DNA from: Caldifarciminota bacterium 4484_100
GTDB lineage: Bacteria > Hydrothermota > Tepidihabitantia > SM23-42
Assembly (NCBI GenBank): GCA_002049785.1
Contig: MUKB01000042.1
Location: 1-10,119 of the forward strand
DNA length: 10,119 nt
Reading direction: 5' to 3'
Shown: piece after piece, positions 1-7,402 of the stretch
Layout of the letters: every line of letters begins with the position of its first letter
Position numbering within the stretch: position 1 is the stretch's first letter
The notes under the pieces: model-generated
What the model was told of the DNA's origin: nothing
Database searches by the model: none
The model's input: the letters and a program-made list of their open reading frames with translations, nothing else
Program-made: the position numbers and the translations under genes

Positions 1-740
1 ATCTTGCCGAACATCTCAGCCGGAGGTTCGGTGATTCCGATATAATTGCCAAAACTTTTGCTCATCTTACGCACACCATCAGTTCCCTCTAATATCGGTA
101 GCATTATAACAACCTGGGGTTCGAGTTTAAATTCCCGCATCAATTCCCTGCCTACAAGAAGGTTGAATTTCTGGTCAGTCCCACCCAGTTCAACATCTGC
201 CTTAATCGCAACTGAATCATAACCCTGACAGAGCGGGTAGATGATTTCGTGCATATAAACCGGGATTCCCTTTTTAAGACGCTGGGAAAAATCGTCACGC
301 TCAAGAATACGGGCAACCGTATATTTGGAAGCGAGTTCAATAAAGTCGAACATCGTGAGGGAACCAAGCCATTTACTGTTATATGTTATTTCGGTTCGTT
401 TGGGATTGAGAATACGGAAGATCTGTTCTTTATATTTTGTCATATTCTTTTTTATCTGTTCTTTCGAGAGTTTGGGCCGGGTTTTTGAGAGACCGGATGG
501 ATCACCGATCATACCGGTGAAATCACCAACGATGATGACAGCAGTATGACCCAGATCCTGGAACTGTCTCAGTTTTCTCAGGACAACACTGAAACCGAGA
601 TGGATTTCCGGGCCGGATGGATCGATCCCCAGTTTTATGCGCAGATGTTTCTTCTTTTTCAGCTTTCTTATCAGCTCTTCTTCAGATATTATCTCTGCAA
701 CATTACTCTTTATTAATTGTAATTGCTTCTCGATTTCCAT
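1..740 (-). CDS. tyrS: Tyrosyl-tRNA synthetase, N-terminal part (3' end outside window)
   Basis: Class I aminoacyl-tRNA synthetase that charges tRNA-Tyr in the cytoplasm. About 246 residues are present and the frame runs off the left edge. Visible in order: MEIEKQLQL start; [13 protein letters not shown] containing the HIGH-type ATP-binding motif (HLGF, H47); a Rossmann stretch with [12 protein letters not shown] and [14 protein letters not shown]; a Tyr/tRNA-specificity region with [17 protein letters not shown]; and KMSKS at about residue 225 followed by FGNYIGI. The style is that of the TyrZ-type bacterial enzymes. The C-terminal anticodon and S4-like part lies outside the window. The ATG at 738-740 is preceded in frame by GTG GCA, so a GTG start two codons earlier is possible. 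There is no clear Shine-Dalgarno. It lies 8 bases after the stop of the radical SAM gene, so it is probably co-transcribed with it. Identity is secure. Confidence 0.95.
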   Translation of the reverse strand, partial: MEIEKQLQLIKSNVAEIISEEELIRKLKKKKHLRIKLGIDPSGPEIHLGFSVVLRKLRQFQDLGHTAVIIVGDFTGMIGDPSGLSKTRPKLSKEQIKKNMTKYKEQIFRILNPKRTEITYNSKWLGSLTMFDFIELASKYTVARILERDDFSQRLKKGIPVYMHEIIYPLCQGYDSVAIKADVELGGTDQKFNLLVGRELMREFKLEPQVVIMLPILEGTDGVRKMSKSFGNYIGITEPPAEMFGK

Positions 741-748
741 TGCCACGC

Positions 749-1933
749 TTATAAACGAATCTTGCGATGCAAGGGAAGATTAATCAAGTCATTCAGATTG
801 CCACCCTTTTCATATATCTCTTTTATATTTGCTGCGGCATAAGGGAAGAAGACACAGGGATAGACATTCGCCTGCCAGTCAAGGTAGAAATAGCCGCCGG
901 GTCTTCCTGCTGAGATACAACCATCAGATACCGGACCATGATTCCAGAAGTCGGCGAACATAATTTTCCGTTTCTTAATGATTTCCCAGGATTTTTGCCA
1001 GAGATAGACACGTTGGTCTGGGGTGGGGATGAGTGCGAGATCAACATCACGACCGATGGGCATATAATGGAATACCCAGGCATAGGCTGCACCGAGTTCA
1101 CCAAAATAATAATCGATGAATCGGTCTGAAACGATCTCCTCGGCATTGAACCGGGTGGCGGTTATCGAGACCCCGAAGGTCACCCGATGTTTCTTCAGAA
1201 TCTTCATTGCCCGGATAATCCTTTCGAAAACACCCTTACCCCTTCTCTGTTCAGTCAATTCCTTCATACCTTCGACCGAAATCGCCGGGGTTATATTTCC
1301 GAGTTCAGCCATAATCCCTGCAACTTTATCGTCAATCAATGTGCCGTTTGTATACATCAGAAACAGGGAGTCCGGATGTTCGCGATATATATCGAGAACT
1401 CCTTTACCATTCCATCGATACATTAGAGGTTCACCACCAGAAATGACCGCGAATCGCGCACCCCAGTAATCACGCATCTCTTTGATAACTCTGGTGAAAA
1501 TTTCATAGTCGAGTTGGTCCTTTTCTGACGCAGAGTTTGCATAACAGCCCCGACATCGGAGATTGCATCTCTTTGCCGGTGATATGGTCATAAATCCTGG
1601 AGGGTCAAAGCCAAATTTTGCCCGAAATTCTGCCTCTTTCCGTGCCCTGAGGTCGCTTAGGATTGCCTTATTCACAATCGTATCGGCAAATCGTGATGAG
1701 GAACCCACTCTCAGGCCTGACCAGACCATTGCACGAATCATATAATATTTGTCTTCAATCACACCAGGCAGGGCAACCGGACCCGGGACGCGCTTGACCG
1801 CATTCTTTATTCCCATTTCCACAATGGGAAAGAGGAATTTCTGGAAGAGGAGACTCCTTGAAGTTGAAAAGGCAATCTTTAGAAGATTGCTTACAAGGAG
1901 GTTATTGAACTGAACCTTTTTTTCAACCTGCAT
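749..1933 (-). CDS. Radical SAM protein with SPASM/Twitch-like C-terminus
   Basis: A 394-residue radical SAM enzyme. The [4Fe-4S] motif is C123-x3-C127-x2-C130 ([11 protein letters not shown]), with the SAM-binding GGEP at 166-169 and a TNGTLID strand near 195. The C-terminal part has C339 and C360 ([12 protein letters not shown], then [10 protein letters not shown]), which resembles the start of a SPASM/Twitch auxiliary-cluster domain. The full four-cysteine SPASM set is not present before the stop. Residues 1-110 are an N-terminal extension with no motif I recognise. The substrate is unknown; relatives modify peptides or act in cofactor biosynthesis. The ATG at 1931-1933 is chosen because a good promoter ends only 6 bases upstream, implying a leaderless message. 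The gene precedes tyrS by 8 bases. The C-terminus may be shortened by its TAA stop. Confidence 0.88.
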   Translation of the reverse strand: MQVEKKVQFNNLLVSNLLKIAFSTSRSLLFQKFLFPIVEMGIKNAVKRVPGPVALPGVIEDKYYMIRAMVWSGLRVGSSSRFADTIVNKAILSDLRARKEAEFRAKFGFDPPGFMTISPAKRCNLRCRGCYANSASEKDQLDYEIFTRVIKEMRDYWGARFAVISGGEPLMYRWNGKGVLDIYREHPDSLFLMYTNGTLIDDKVAGIMAELGNITPAISVEGMKELTEQRRGKGVFERIIRAMKILKKHRVTFGVSITATRFNAEEIVSDRFIDYYFGELGAAYAWVFHYMPIGRDVDLALIPTPDQRVYLWQKSWEIIKKRKIMFADFWNHGPVSDGCISAGRPGGYFYLDWQANVYPCVFFPYAAANIKEIYEKGGNLNDLINLPLHRKIRL

Positions 1934-1939
1934 ATTGGT

Positions 1940-1967
1940 ATTATAATTAATTTGCGTAAAAAGTCAA
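1940..1967 (-). promoter_or_regulatory. Sigma-70 type promoter for the radical SAM-tyrS unit (leaderless)
   Basis: On the minus strand, TTGACT (1962-1967), a 16-base spacer and a perfect TATAAT (1940-1945). The -10 box ends 6 bases before the ATG at 1933, so transcription should start at or within a base of the start codon. No Shine-Dalgarno is present, which fits leaderless translation. The promoter lies in the gap after the hydrogenase operon, where I see no terminator hairpin. Confidence 0.75.
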
Positions 1968-2001
1968 TCTGATTTTGTGTGTCGGATTTAGACTTAAGTG
2001 T

Positions 2002-2706
2002 TTAGTAGAATTTTCCCCGCAATTCAGTATTCGACACATAGGTTCGGGCGTCTTCGAGGAACTGCTCCGCTTCTTTCTTGGTAAAGACCTTCAGTTTTCG
2101 GTATTCCTCTTTATAGGCATTATCTGGAACATACTGTTGCAGAACCCATCGTTTTGCGCCCCTTATGGATTCTCCCATTTTTTTGATTATCTCTTTGTTG
2201 ATGAGTCCTGGAACACAGGTAGTACGAAATTCGTATTCCACAGAACCCTGCATTAGAATTTCAATTGAACTTTTTAATTTATTGAGTTCAATCATTTTTC
2301 CTGCGGCCTTAAAATAGCGTTCATCCAGCGGTGCCTTTATATCCATTGCGACATAGTCAATCAATTTTTCTTTAAGCAGGGTTTTCAGTATTTCAGGAAA
2401 GGAACCATTGGTATCAAGTTTTATAAGTAGGTCAAGCCCTTTTATTCTTCTGGTAAGTTCAAAGACATCTTTTTTAAAGACTAAGGGTTCACCCCCGGTC
2501 AGGACCACTGCGTCAATCCAGCCCTTCTTCTGTTTCAATTTTTTTTCGATTGTGTCCCATTCGATTATCGGAAATCTTTCAGAATGTAGAATCAACTCCC
2601 AGTTTTGACAGAAGGGGCAGAGGAAGTTACATTTATCAAAGAAGAGGACGGTTGTCAATTTTCCATCCCAGTCGACAAGTGAAGTTTCAATGATCGCTCT
2701 AATCAT
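2002..2706 (-). CDS. nrdG: NrdG-type radical SAM activating protein
   Basis: A 234-residue radical SAM protein of the anaerobic ribonucleotide reductase activase type (NrdG2-like, related to pyruvate formate-lyase activases). These enzymes use SAM and a [4Fe-4S] cluster to install a glycyl radical on a partner. Visible: LFFDKCNFLCPFCQNW with C26-x3-C30-x2-C33, TGGEP at 70-74, KLDTNG near 140, and DYVAMDIKAP. No NrdD or other glycyl-radical enzyme is nearby. It is the last gene of the hydrogenase operon, starting 3 bases after the maturation protease and in the same reading frame, separated only by TGA CCA. Family-level assignment is strong; the true partner is uncertain. There is no Shine-Dalgarno, and the ATG sits in a predicted hairpin (2688-2708), which suggests translational coupling. 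Confidence 0.85.
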   Translation of the reverse strand: MIRAIIETSLVDWDGKLTTVLFFDKCNFLCPFCQNWELILHSERFPIIEWDTIEKKLKQKKGWIDAVVLTGGEPLVFKKDVFELTRRIKGLDLLIKLDTNGSFPEILKTLLKEKLIDYVAMDIKAPLDERYFKAAGKMIELNKLKSSIEILMQGSVEYEFRTTCVPGLINKEIIKKMGESIRGAKRWVLQQYVPDNAYKEEYRKLKVFTKKEAEQFLEDARTYVSNTELRGKFY

Positions 2707-2708
2707 TG
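2688..2708 (-). promoter_or_regulatory. Hairpin enclosing the nrdG start codon
   Basis: On the minus strand, CAATGAT (2702-2708) and ATCATTG (2688-2694) form a perfect 7-bp stem with the 7-base loop TAGAGCG. The nrdG ATG (2704-2706) lies in the 5' arm, and the stop codon of the upstream protease gene is 1 base outside the stem. No Shine-Dalgarno precedes the ATG. A ribosome finishing the protease gene would open the stem, so the structure could couple the two genes. Function is inferred. Confidence 0.45.
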
Positions 2709-2709
2709 G

Positions 2710-3156
2710 TCAGTTCTGCAGGTCATCGATAATACTTTGCACTAATTGAGGGATTGCTGTTTTCACTTCCCGGGTGCAGTCTTCAGAGAAACTCGCATTA
2801 TCTTTTATCTCAACTGCATAGACCTTTATCTTTTTCGGTATTTTGTAGCCAAATTTTTCTCCGAGGTGGAGGATATTGAGAAAACTGGTGGTATGGGAAG
2901 AGACGAGATTGTGCTTTTCTATTTCAGGGCTGAATGTATAGATATTACCAGGAATCCCATTTTCAGTCTTTATGGAATCGATGAATATGACATAATCAAA
3001 CCCGGCGATTTCATCAAGCATTGCAAATCCATCGATTGTTCCGGATTTGATCACAGGACCATTCAGCTTTTTTTTCAGTTCTTCAGCAACCTTTATCCCT
3101 ACCGCATCATCACAACGATACGGATTTCCAATACCATAGATCAGGGTTCGGGTCAA
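2710..3156 (-). CDS. [NiFe] hydrogenase maturation endopeptidase (HyaD/HycI family)
   Basis: A 148-residue nickel-dependent processing protease. It cleaves the C-terminal tail of the hydrogenase large subunit after the metal centre is inserted. Family features seen: N-terminal LIYGIGNPYRCDDAVG with D16/D17 where the first metal ligand lies, FIDSIK with D60, and SSHTTSF with H88. These correspond to the Glu/Asp, Asp and His ligands known from HybD. The length of about 150 residues is normal for the family. The start is TTG at 3154-3156, 2 bases after the large-subunit stop; TRTLIYGIGNP matches the usual N-terminus, and no better start is available. The Shine-Dalgarno is weak, so translation is probably coupled. 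The neighbouring large subunit carries the matching cleavable tail. Confidence 0.93.
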   Translation of the reverse strand: MTRTLIYGIGNPYRCDDAVGIKVAEELKKKLNGPVIKSGTIDGFAMLDEIAGFDYVIFIDSIKTENGIPGNIYTFSPEIEKHNLVSSHTTSFLNILHLGEKFGYKIPKKIKVYAVEIKDNASFSEDCTREVKTAIPQLVQSIIDDLQN

Positions 3157-3158
3157 GT

Positions 3159-4622
3159 TTAGTAGGTCCGAAGTTTCTTTATGAACCTGTGTTTGTGATC
3201 GAATATATCCACCTCAAGTGGTGTATAGCCGTTTATGGTATGGGTGGCGCAGGCAAGGCAGGGGTCATAGGCACGAAAGGCCATTTCAATCATATTGAGA
3301 ATTCCATCGTTTGCATTATCACCCTTGATTAACCCTTTGGCTGCTTTGGCGATAGACATATTTATTGCTGCCGAGTTGTTCACAGTTGCAACAATTAGAT
3401 TTGCCTTTGTGAGTCGACCATTTTCATCGGTTTCATAGTGATGGATAAGGGTTCCCCTTGGTGCTTCAATAACACCGATCCCTTTCTTTGGAGTCTGAAA
3501 ATCCATATTCCTGATATCGGGGTCCATAATCTCCGGGTCATTTATCAATTCGACCATTCTTTCTGCGGCCTGAAGGGCCTCAATCAATCGTGCCCAGTGT
3601 GTGGCCAGGGTATAGTGGACCGGTTTTCCGCCTAAGGTATCATAAAATTTTTCATAGTGTTCCTGGGCAAGGGGTGTTGCCATTCCGTCTGAGGCGTTCA
3701 ACCTTCCTAAGGGTGCGACCCGATAAACGCCGCTGTCTTTGCCGTCAACAAAATCCTTCCAGCCGACATTCTTGAGATAGGGATATTTTATATATGACCA
3801 GGTCTCAACATGTTCGGCAATATGATCGAGGTAATCCTGCACCTTGAATCGGGCGAACTCCTTACCTTCAGGGTCAACCACCCTGATCCAGCCGTCGTAG
3901 AAATTGACCTTATTGTTGTCATCAACCAAGCCCATATAGTAGGTCTTATGGGTATAGGTATCAGAGAGGATCAGGTCAACATATGCTTTATTTTTCAAGA
4001 CAATGTCATCAAATACCTGGAGGCTGAACTTTGCAAATTCTACTGCATCTTGTGCCGTCTTTTTGAATTCTTCCTGAATCTCTTTGTCCATCGGTTTTGA
4101 TACTCCGCCAGGAAGGCAGTGGACCGGATGGACAACCCTGCCGCCCATTGTCTGAATGATATTTCGGGTTCTTTTTCGGATATCTATCACCTTTTTCCCG
4201 ATTTCCAGGCCAACTTTTTCTATTACTCCGAGTACATTCCGCTTTTCCTTCGGGGCATCAGGACCGACAATGAAGTCAGGACCACCCAGGAAATAGAAGT
4301 GGAGGTTGTGGTCTTCAAACATAAATGCATTATAGACAAATTCCCTTATCTTTCTGGCAGCTGGTGGTGGTTCGACACCGTAAAGGTTGTCAAGGGTCTT
4401 TCCTGAACAGGTATGATGGGCAGTGGGGCAGACTCCACAGATTGTTTCGGTGATGCGGGGCATCTCCTCGGCAAGCCGGCCAATGGCAAATCGCTCATAG
4501 CCCCTCAACTCAGGGATCTGGAGGCAGGCGTGTGCTACTTCACCTTTATCATCGAGAAATATTTCAATCTTGCCGTGGCCTTCTAATCTTGTAATCGGAT
4601 CAATCTTTATTTCTTTATACAT
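3159..4622 (-). CDS. mvhA: [NiFe] hydrogenase large subunit, F420-non-reducing (Mvh-like, group 3)
   Basis: A 487-residue catalytic subunit that carries the Ni-Fe(CN)2CO centre. The N-terminal L1 motif is RITETICGVCPTAHH with C62 and C65; the C-terminal L2 motif is DPCLACATH with C455 and C458. Other family signs are IDPITRLEGHGKIEI at the start and HLHFYFLGGPDFIVG. Group 3c-like (methyl-viologen-reducing) similarity is suggested by overall style and by the MvhG-type partner. A 26-residue extension follows H461 and should be removed by the protease encoded immediately downstream. The start is ATG 4620-4622, because the protein begins at MYKEIKIDP, 1 base after the small-subunit TAG, with a G-rich ribosome-binding site overlapping the end of the upstream gene. 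An in-frame start 29 codons earlier would lie inside the small-subunit gene. Confidence 0.95.
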   Translation of the reverse strand: MYKEIKIDPITRLEGHGKIEIFLDDKGEVAHACLQIPELRGYERFAIGRLAEEMPRITETICGVCPTAHHTCSGKTLDNLYGVEPPPAARKIREFVYNAFMFEDHNLHFYFLGGPDFIVGPDAPKEKRNVLGVIEKVGLEIGKKVIDIRKRTRNIIQTMGGRVVHPVHCLPGGVSKPMDKEIQEEFKKTAQDAVEFAKFSLQVFDDIVLKNKAYVDLILSDTYTHKTYYMGLVDDNNKVNFYDGWIRVVDPEGKEFARFKVQDYLDHIAEHVETWSYIKYPYLKNVGWKDFVDGKDSGVYRVAPLGRLNASDGMATPLAQEHYEKFYDTLGGKPVHYTLATHWARLIEALQAAERMVELINDPEIMDPDIRNMDFQTPKKGIGVIEAPRGTLIHHYETDENGRLTKANLIVATVNNSAAINMSIAKAAKGLIKGDNANDGILNMIEMAFRAYDPCLACATHTINGYTPLEVDIFDHKHRFIKKLRTY

Positions 4623-4623
4623 C

Positions 4624-5589
4624 CTAACCCCCCTTTTTTCTTTTGAGGATAGAACTGGGTAGGGAATACATATAAAAGAGACCAATCGGATCAGGGACAG
4701 AGTCCGCAACCTTTTTTATCTCTTCTTCATCATCAATATCGATAATCGAGGCGAGCGCGGATAAGAACCGTGCTCCCATATCCTTCACCTGTTTTGTTGG
4801 ACCAAAACATCCGCGACAGGGCATATTTGCATTTATACACCGTTCTCCACATCCACCCCTGGTTGCCGGACCCATACAGAGGATACCTTCGGCAAGAAAA
4901 CACTTTTCAGGGTCGGCCTTGACCATCGATATCCTTTTTATATCCTTGATAACAAGTTTATCCGGTTTTGACTCATTGCGTGGGCAGGTTTCGCACAGGG
5001 CCTTTTCTGATGCGATTACCGAACCTTTAGGAGGGAGATTGTTCTCGAGGATAGCGGTTATTGCCTTTAGTATCAAGTCTGGAGGTGGTGCACAGCCCGG
5101 GATATAATAGTCAACATCAACCGTCTGGTCTAAGGTTTTTACCGTATTGAAGAATTCAGGCAGTTTGAGTTTTCCATAGGGGGTTTCAGTTACGGTTTTG
5201 GGATATATCCCTTCTGGGTTCACTGTTGACGGGGTCAGTTTATATGCGGTTTCAAAGATCTCAGCACGATTGGAAACATTGGCAAGGCCAGGGATTCCAC
5301 CAAGATGTGCACAGGAGCCGAAGGCGACTACCAGTTGGGATTTTTGACGCAGGAGTTTGGCAAGATATTCTTGTTCTTCAGTTCTTATCGCACCGTTTAT
5401 ACAGCTCACCGCAATCGATTTATCCGGCATTGCCTCAATATCTTTATATTTAAAGTCCATCGCCACAGGCCAAAGGCGAAATTCGACCGCGTCGGCGACA
5501 TTCAGTATATCCTCGGCCAGATCAACAACCGCCTCTTCACATCCACCACAAGAGGCACACCAGTAAAATGCGACCAATGGCTTGGCCAT
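4624..5589 (-). CDS. mvhG: [NiFe] hydrogenase small subunit (MvhG-like, iron-sulfur)
   Basis: A 321-residue electron-transfer subunit. Cysteines for the proximal cluster are C14 and C17 (CASCGGCE), C93 (FGSCAHLGG) and C166 (IPGCAPPPD). The C-terminal half has C199/C202, C230/C238 and the conserved block with C247, C251, C258 and C261 (GGCGERCINANMPCRGCFGP), for two further clusters as in MvhG and related group 3 subunits. There is no twin-arginine signal, so it is cytoplasmic. It is first in the operon, with ribosome-binding site AAAGGAGG 6 bases before ATG 5587-5589. It ends 1 base before the large subunit. No MvhD, Hdr or diaphorase gene is linked in the window, so the electron acceptor is unknown. 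Confidence 0.94.
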   Translation of the reverse strand: MAKPLVAFYWCASCGGCEEAVVDLAEDILNVADAVEFRLWPVAMDFKYKDIEAMPDKSIAVSCINGAIRTEEQEYLAKLLRQKSQLVVAFGSCAHLGGIPGLANVSNRAEIFETAYKLTPSTVNPEGIYPKTVTETPYGKLKLPEFFNTVKTLDQTVDVDYYIPGCAPPPDLILKAITAILENNLPPKGSVIASEKALCETCPRNESKPDKLVIKDIKRISMVKADPEKCFLAEGILCMGPATRGGCGERCINANMPCRGCFGPTKQVKDMGARFLSALASIIDIDDEEEIKKVADSVPDPIGLFYMYSLPSSILKRKKGG

Positions 5590-5612
5590 TAATTCCTCCT
5601 TTCTAAGACACC

Positions 5613-5718
5613 CTAATCTTTATAAATTCGACCCGGAAAAATCATTCAATCGGGCGGGATTTTTAATCATAGTTCTAAAAATATTCTTACTTTACATCCA
5701 ATTATATATAAAGATTAG
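5613..5718. repeat. 12-bp perfect inverted repeat flanking the hydrogenase operon start
   Basis: CTAATCTTTATA at 5613-5624 and its exact reverse complement TATAAAGATTAG at 5707-5718. The right copy lies inside the -35/-10 spacer of the hydrogenase promoter. The left copy lies in the leader, about 23 bases before the small-subunit start codon. Centres are 94 bp apart, close to nine helical turns, which would allow one regulator to bind both and loop the DNA. The right copy is upstream of the predicted transcription start, so an RNA hairpin from this promoter is excluded. Confidence 0.6.
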
Positions 5719-5728
5719 AGAAAGTCAA
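5701..5728 (-). promoter_or_regulatory. Sigma-70 type promoter of the hydrogenase operon
   Basis: Minus strand TTGACT (5723-5728), a 16-base spacer and TATAAT (5701-5706). The -35 box overlaps the TGA stop of the upstream FAD dehydrogenase gene. Predicted start is near 5694, giving a leader of about 105 bases before the small-subunit ATG. The spacer contains one arm of the 12-bp inverted repeat, a natural position for a repressor or activator. Confidence 0.75.
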
Positions 5729-7134
5729 TGATTGTTTTGAAATATCTTTCCAGGATTTAATATATTCTTTGGATCAAAGATTCTTTTTATTTCTTTCATT
5801 ATTTGTAGGTTGGTTTCAGCTATTGCCATAGGTAAATATGCAATTTTTGAAAGACCAATTCCATGTTCGGCGGTAATCGTTCCACCAAGATTTAAGGCAA
5901 TCTTATAGACATTTTTTCTTATCTCATTGACCTTTGAACGGTTAATTTTTTGGCCTTTTTCAATGCCGATATCGGTATGGATATTTCCATCACCCAGATG
6001 GCCGAATGCATAGAGCTGGGCATTATATGATTTGAGCATAGCCTTTATTTCTTTTATTAACTGGGGAACCCTATCCTTGGGTACAACCAGATCTTCGCGC
6101 GCAATATTCTTTGTCAATTCTTTTAAGGCATCTCCAATATTCCTTCTCGGCTCCCAGATTCTTTCTTTATCCTTTTCTCCTTCTGCAACCAGGACATCCA
6201 GGGCGCTATTTTTTAAGGCGATATCACCCACATTCTCATAGATTCTACGGACTTCAGTTTGGCAGTCCCCGTCGATTTCAACGATTATATGGGCACCTGC
6301 TTCAGGGTAGGGCAGGCGTTTTTTGAGAAATCTACCCAATAGTCTGATAACATCACCTTCGATAAATTCGATAGCAGCAACCTGGGGAGCCTGGCTGATG
6401 GTTGTAATTGCAAATTCTACCGCGGAACTGACCAAGGGGAATGGTATGAGCAGGTCGACCACCACCCGGGGACGGGGGAGAAGCTTCAATATCGCCTGGG
6501 TGACAATGGCCAATGTTCCTTCTGAACCAACGATGAGGTTGATCAGGTCATAGCCGGTTACATTTTTAAGGAGTTTACCGCCCAATTTGATGATCTCTCC
6601 AGTGCCGGCGACGATCTCAAGGCCGAGCACATAATTCCTGGTAACACCGTATTTCATCGCCCTTGGTCCACCTGCACATTCCGCAATATTCCCGCCAATC
6701 GTGCAGGAATCGAGGCTTACCGGATCCGGAGGAAAGAAGAGGTTGTATTTTTTCAATTCCTGGTCCAGCTTTTCAGTAATTATTCCGGGTTCGGTTGTGA
6801 CTGTAAGATTTTTCTGGTCAACTTCTTTGATTTTATCCATCCGCTCAAATGAGAGCACGATTCCGCCGAATAAAGGAACCGCTCCAGCAGAGAGGCTTGT
6901 ACCACCTCCCCTTGGTGTGATCGGAATATTGTATTCATAACCCAGCTTCACAATCTCTGAAACTTCTTTTGTGGTTTCTGGTTTTATTACGACTTCGGGC
7001 ATTGAATGGTAGAGTGGTGTTTCGTCATGTGCATAGTTTTCTAAGATTTCAGGCTCCTGAATTACTCTGGTTCTGGTCTGGAGAATCTTACTGAGTTGGT
7101 TGATTATTTTGTCGTCGATTTTCATGTAGGGCAT
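5725..7134 (-). CDS. FAD-linked 2-hydroxyacid dehydrogenase (GlcD / D-lactate dehydrogenase family)
   Basis: A 469-residue flavoprotein of the PCMH (vanillyl-alcohol oxidase) fold that oxidises 2-hydroxyacids such as glycolate or D-lactate to 2-oxoacids. Seen in order: PEVVIKPETTKEVSEIV starting the FAD-binding domain (~45-215); PRGGGTSLSAGAVP (74-87) for the pyrophosphate; DSCTIGGNIAECAGGPRAMKYG (142-163); GSEGTLAIVT (203-212). The FAD-oxidase C domain has FGHLGDGNIHTDI (377-389) and TAEHGIGLSK (421-430). The length is usual for GlcD. No GlcE, GlcF or Fe-S partner is adjacent, so the electron acceptor and exact substrate are uncertain. The start at ATG 7132-7134 sits 6 bases after a TATAAT box, suggesting a leaderless message. 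Confidence 0.9.
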   Translation of the reverse strand: MPYMKIDDKIINQLSKILQTRTRVIQEPEILENYAHDETPLYHSMPEVVIKPETTKEVSEIVKLGYEYNIPITPRGGGTSLSAGAVPLFGGIVLSFERMDKIKEVDQKNLTVTTEPGIITEKLDQELKKYNLFFPPDPVSLDSCTIGGNIAECAGGPRAMKYGVTRNYVLGLEIVAGTGEIIKLGGKLLKNVTGYDLINLIVGSEGTLAIVTQAILKLLPRPRVVVDLLIPFPLVSSAVEFAITTISQAPQVAAIEFIEGDVIRLLGRFLKKRLPYPEAGAHIIVEIDGDCQTEVRRIYENVGDIALKNSALDVLVAEGEKDKERIWEPRRNIGDALKELTKNIAREDLVVPKDRVPQLIKEIKAMLKSYNAQLYAFGHLGDGNIHTDIGIEKGQKINRSKVNEIRKNVYKIALNLGGTITAEHGIGLSKIAYLPMAIAETNLQIMKEIKRIFDPKNILNPGKIFQNNH

Positions 7135-7140
7135 ATGTCT

Positions 7141-7168
7141 ATTATATTCTGTTATCGATTTTATTCAA
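7141..7168 (-). promoter_or_regulatory. Promoter of the FAD dehydrogenase gene (leaderless)
   Basis: Minus strand TTGAAT (7163-7168), a 16-base spacer and TATAAT (7141-7146), then 6 bases and the ATG. This repeats the spacing seen before the radical SAM gene. Its -35 box is 14 bases from the -35 box of the divergent promoter for the small basic protein, so the two are back to back and could share a regulator. Confidence 0.75.
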
Positions 7169-7182
7169 GGGAGAATTTCAGA

Positions 7183-7210
7183 TTGACATTTCAATTTTGT
7201 TGATTACAAT
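7183..7210 (+). promoter_or_regulatory. Promoter of the small basic protein gene
   Basis: TTGACA (7183-7188), a 16-base spacer and TACAAT (7205-7210). Predicted start is near 7217, so the leader is only about 12 bases, just enough to hold the AAGGAGG ribosome-binding site at 7218-7224. Divergent from the FAD dehydrogenase promoter. Confidence 0.7.
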
Positions 7211-7228
7211 TGTTCTGAAGGAGGTATA

Positions 7229-7393
7229 ATGAAGGAACGAAGGAAAAAGGTTGGGCGCAGAAAGGGAAAACGGAGAAGGTTGCTCACCGAAGATGAATTT
7301 CGCAAATTGATTGAACAGGGTAAGGTTTCTGAAAAGGATCGAAGGTCCTGGGTTGAGCGGAGAAGGGGAGGAAGGCGGAGACGTCGGTCGTGA
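7229..7393 (+). CDS. Small, extremely basic protein (54 aa), unrecognised
   Basis: I do not recognise a family. The reading frame starts at ATG 7229, 4 bases after a strong ribosome-binding site (AAGGAGG, 7218-7224) and just after a good promoter, and ends at TGA 7391-7393. It begins MKERRKKVGRRKGKRRR, has a central acidic/hydrophobic segment (LLTEDEFRKLIEQGKVSEKDRR, about 18-39), then WVERRRGG and a final run of five Arg and a Ser. Arg plus Lys make 26 of 54 residues. There is no membrane segment and no cysteine. The layout of two basic tails around a short helix suggests nucleic-acid or ribosome binding. The next gene encodes an HU/IHF protein, which fits a nucleoid role. Ribosomal-protein-like or cryptic small proteins are alternatives. 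Expression signals are strong; function is inferred. Confidence 0.75.
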   Translation: MKERRKKVGRRKGKRRRLLTEDEFRKLIEQGKVSEKDRRSWVERRRGGRRRRRS

Positions 7394-7402
7394 ATTTGAA
7401 CA

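Noticed and set aside
4623..4709. A 29-residue longer N-terminus for the hydrogenase large subunit (start at 4709).
   Set aside because: It would lie entirely within the small-subunit gene in another frame. The family N-terminus begins at MYKEIKIDPITRLEGH, and a G-rich ribosome-binding site precedes ATG 4622.
5590..5694. A riboswitch or attenuator in the hydrogenase leader.
   Set aside because: Only a weak CCCG/CGGG pairing and a 16-codon frame without a ribosome-binding site are visible; no known riboswitch core or terminator hairpin was seen.
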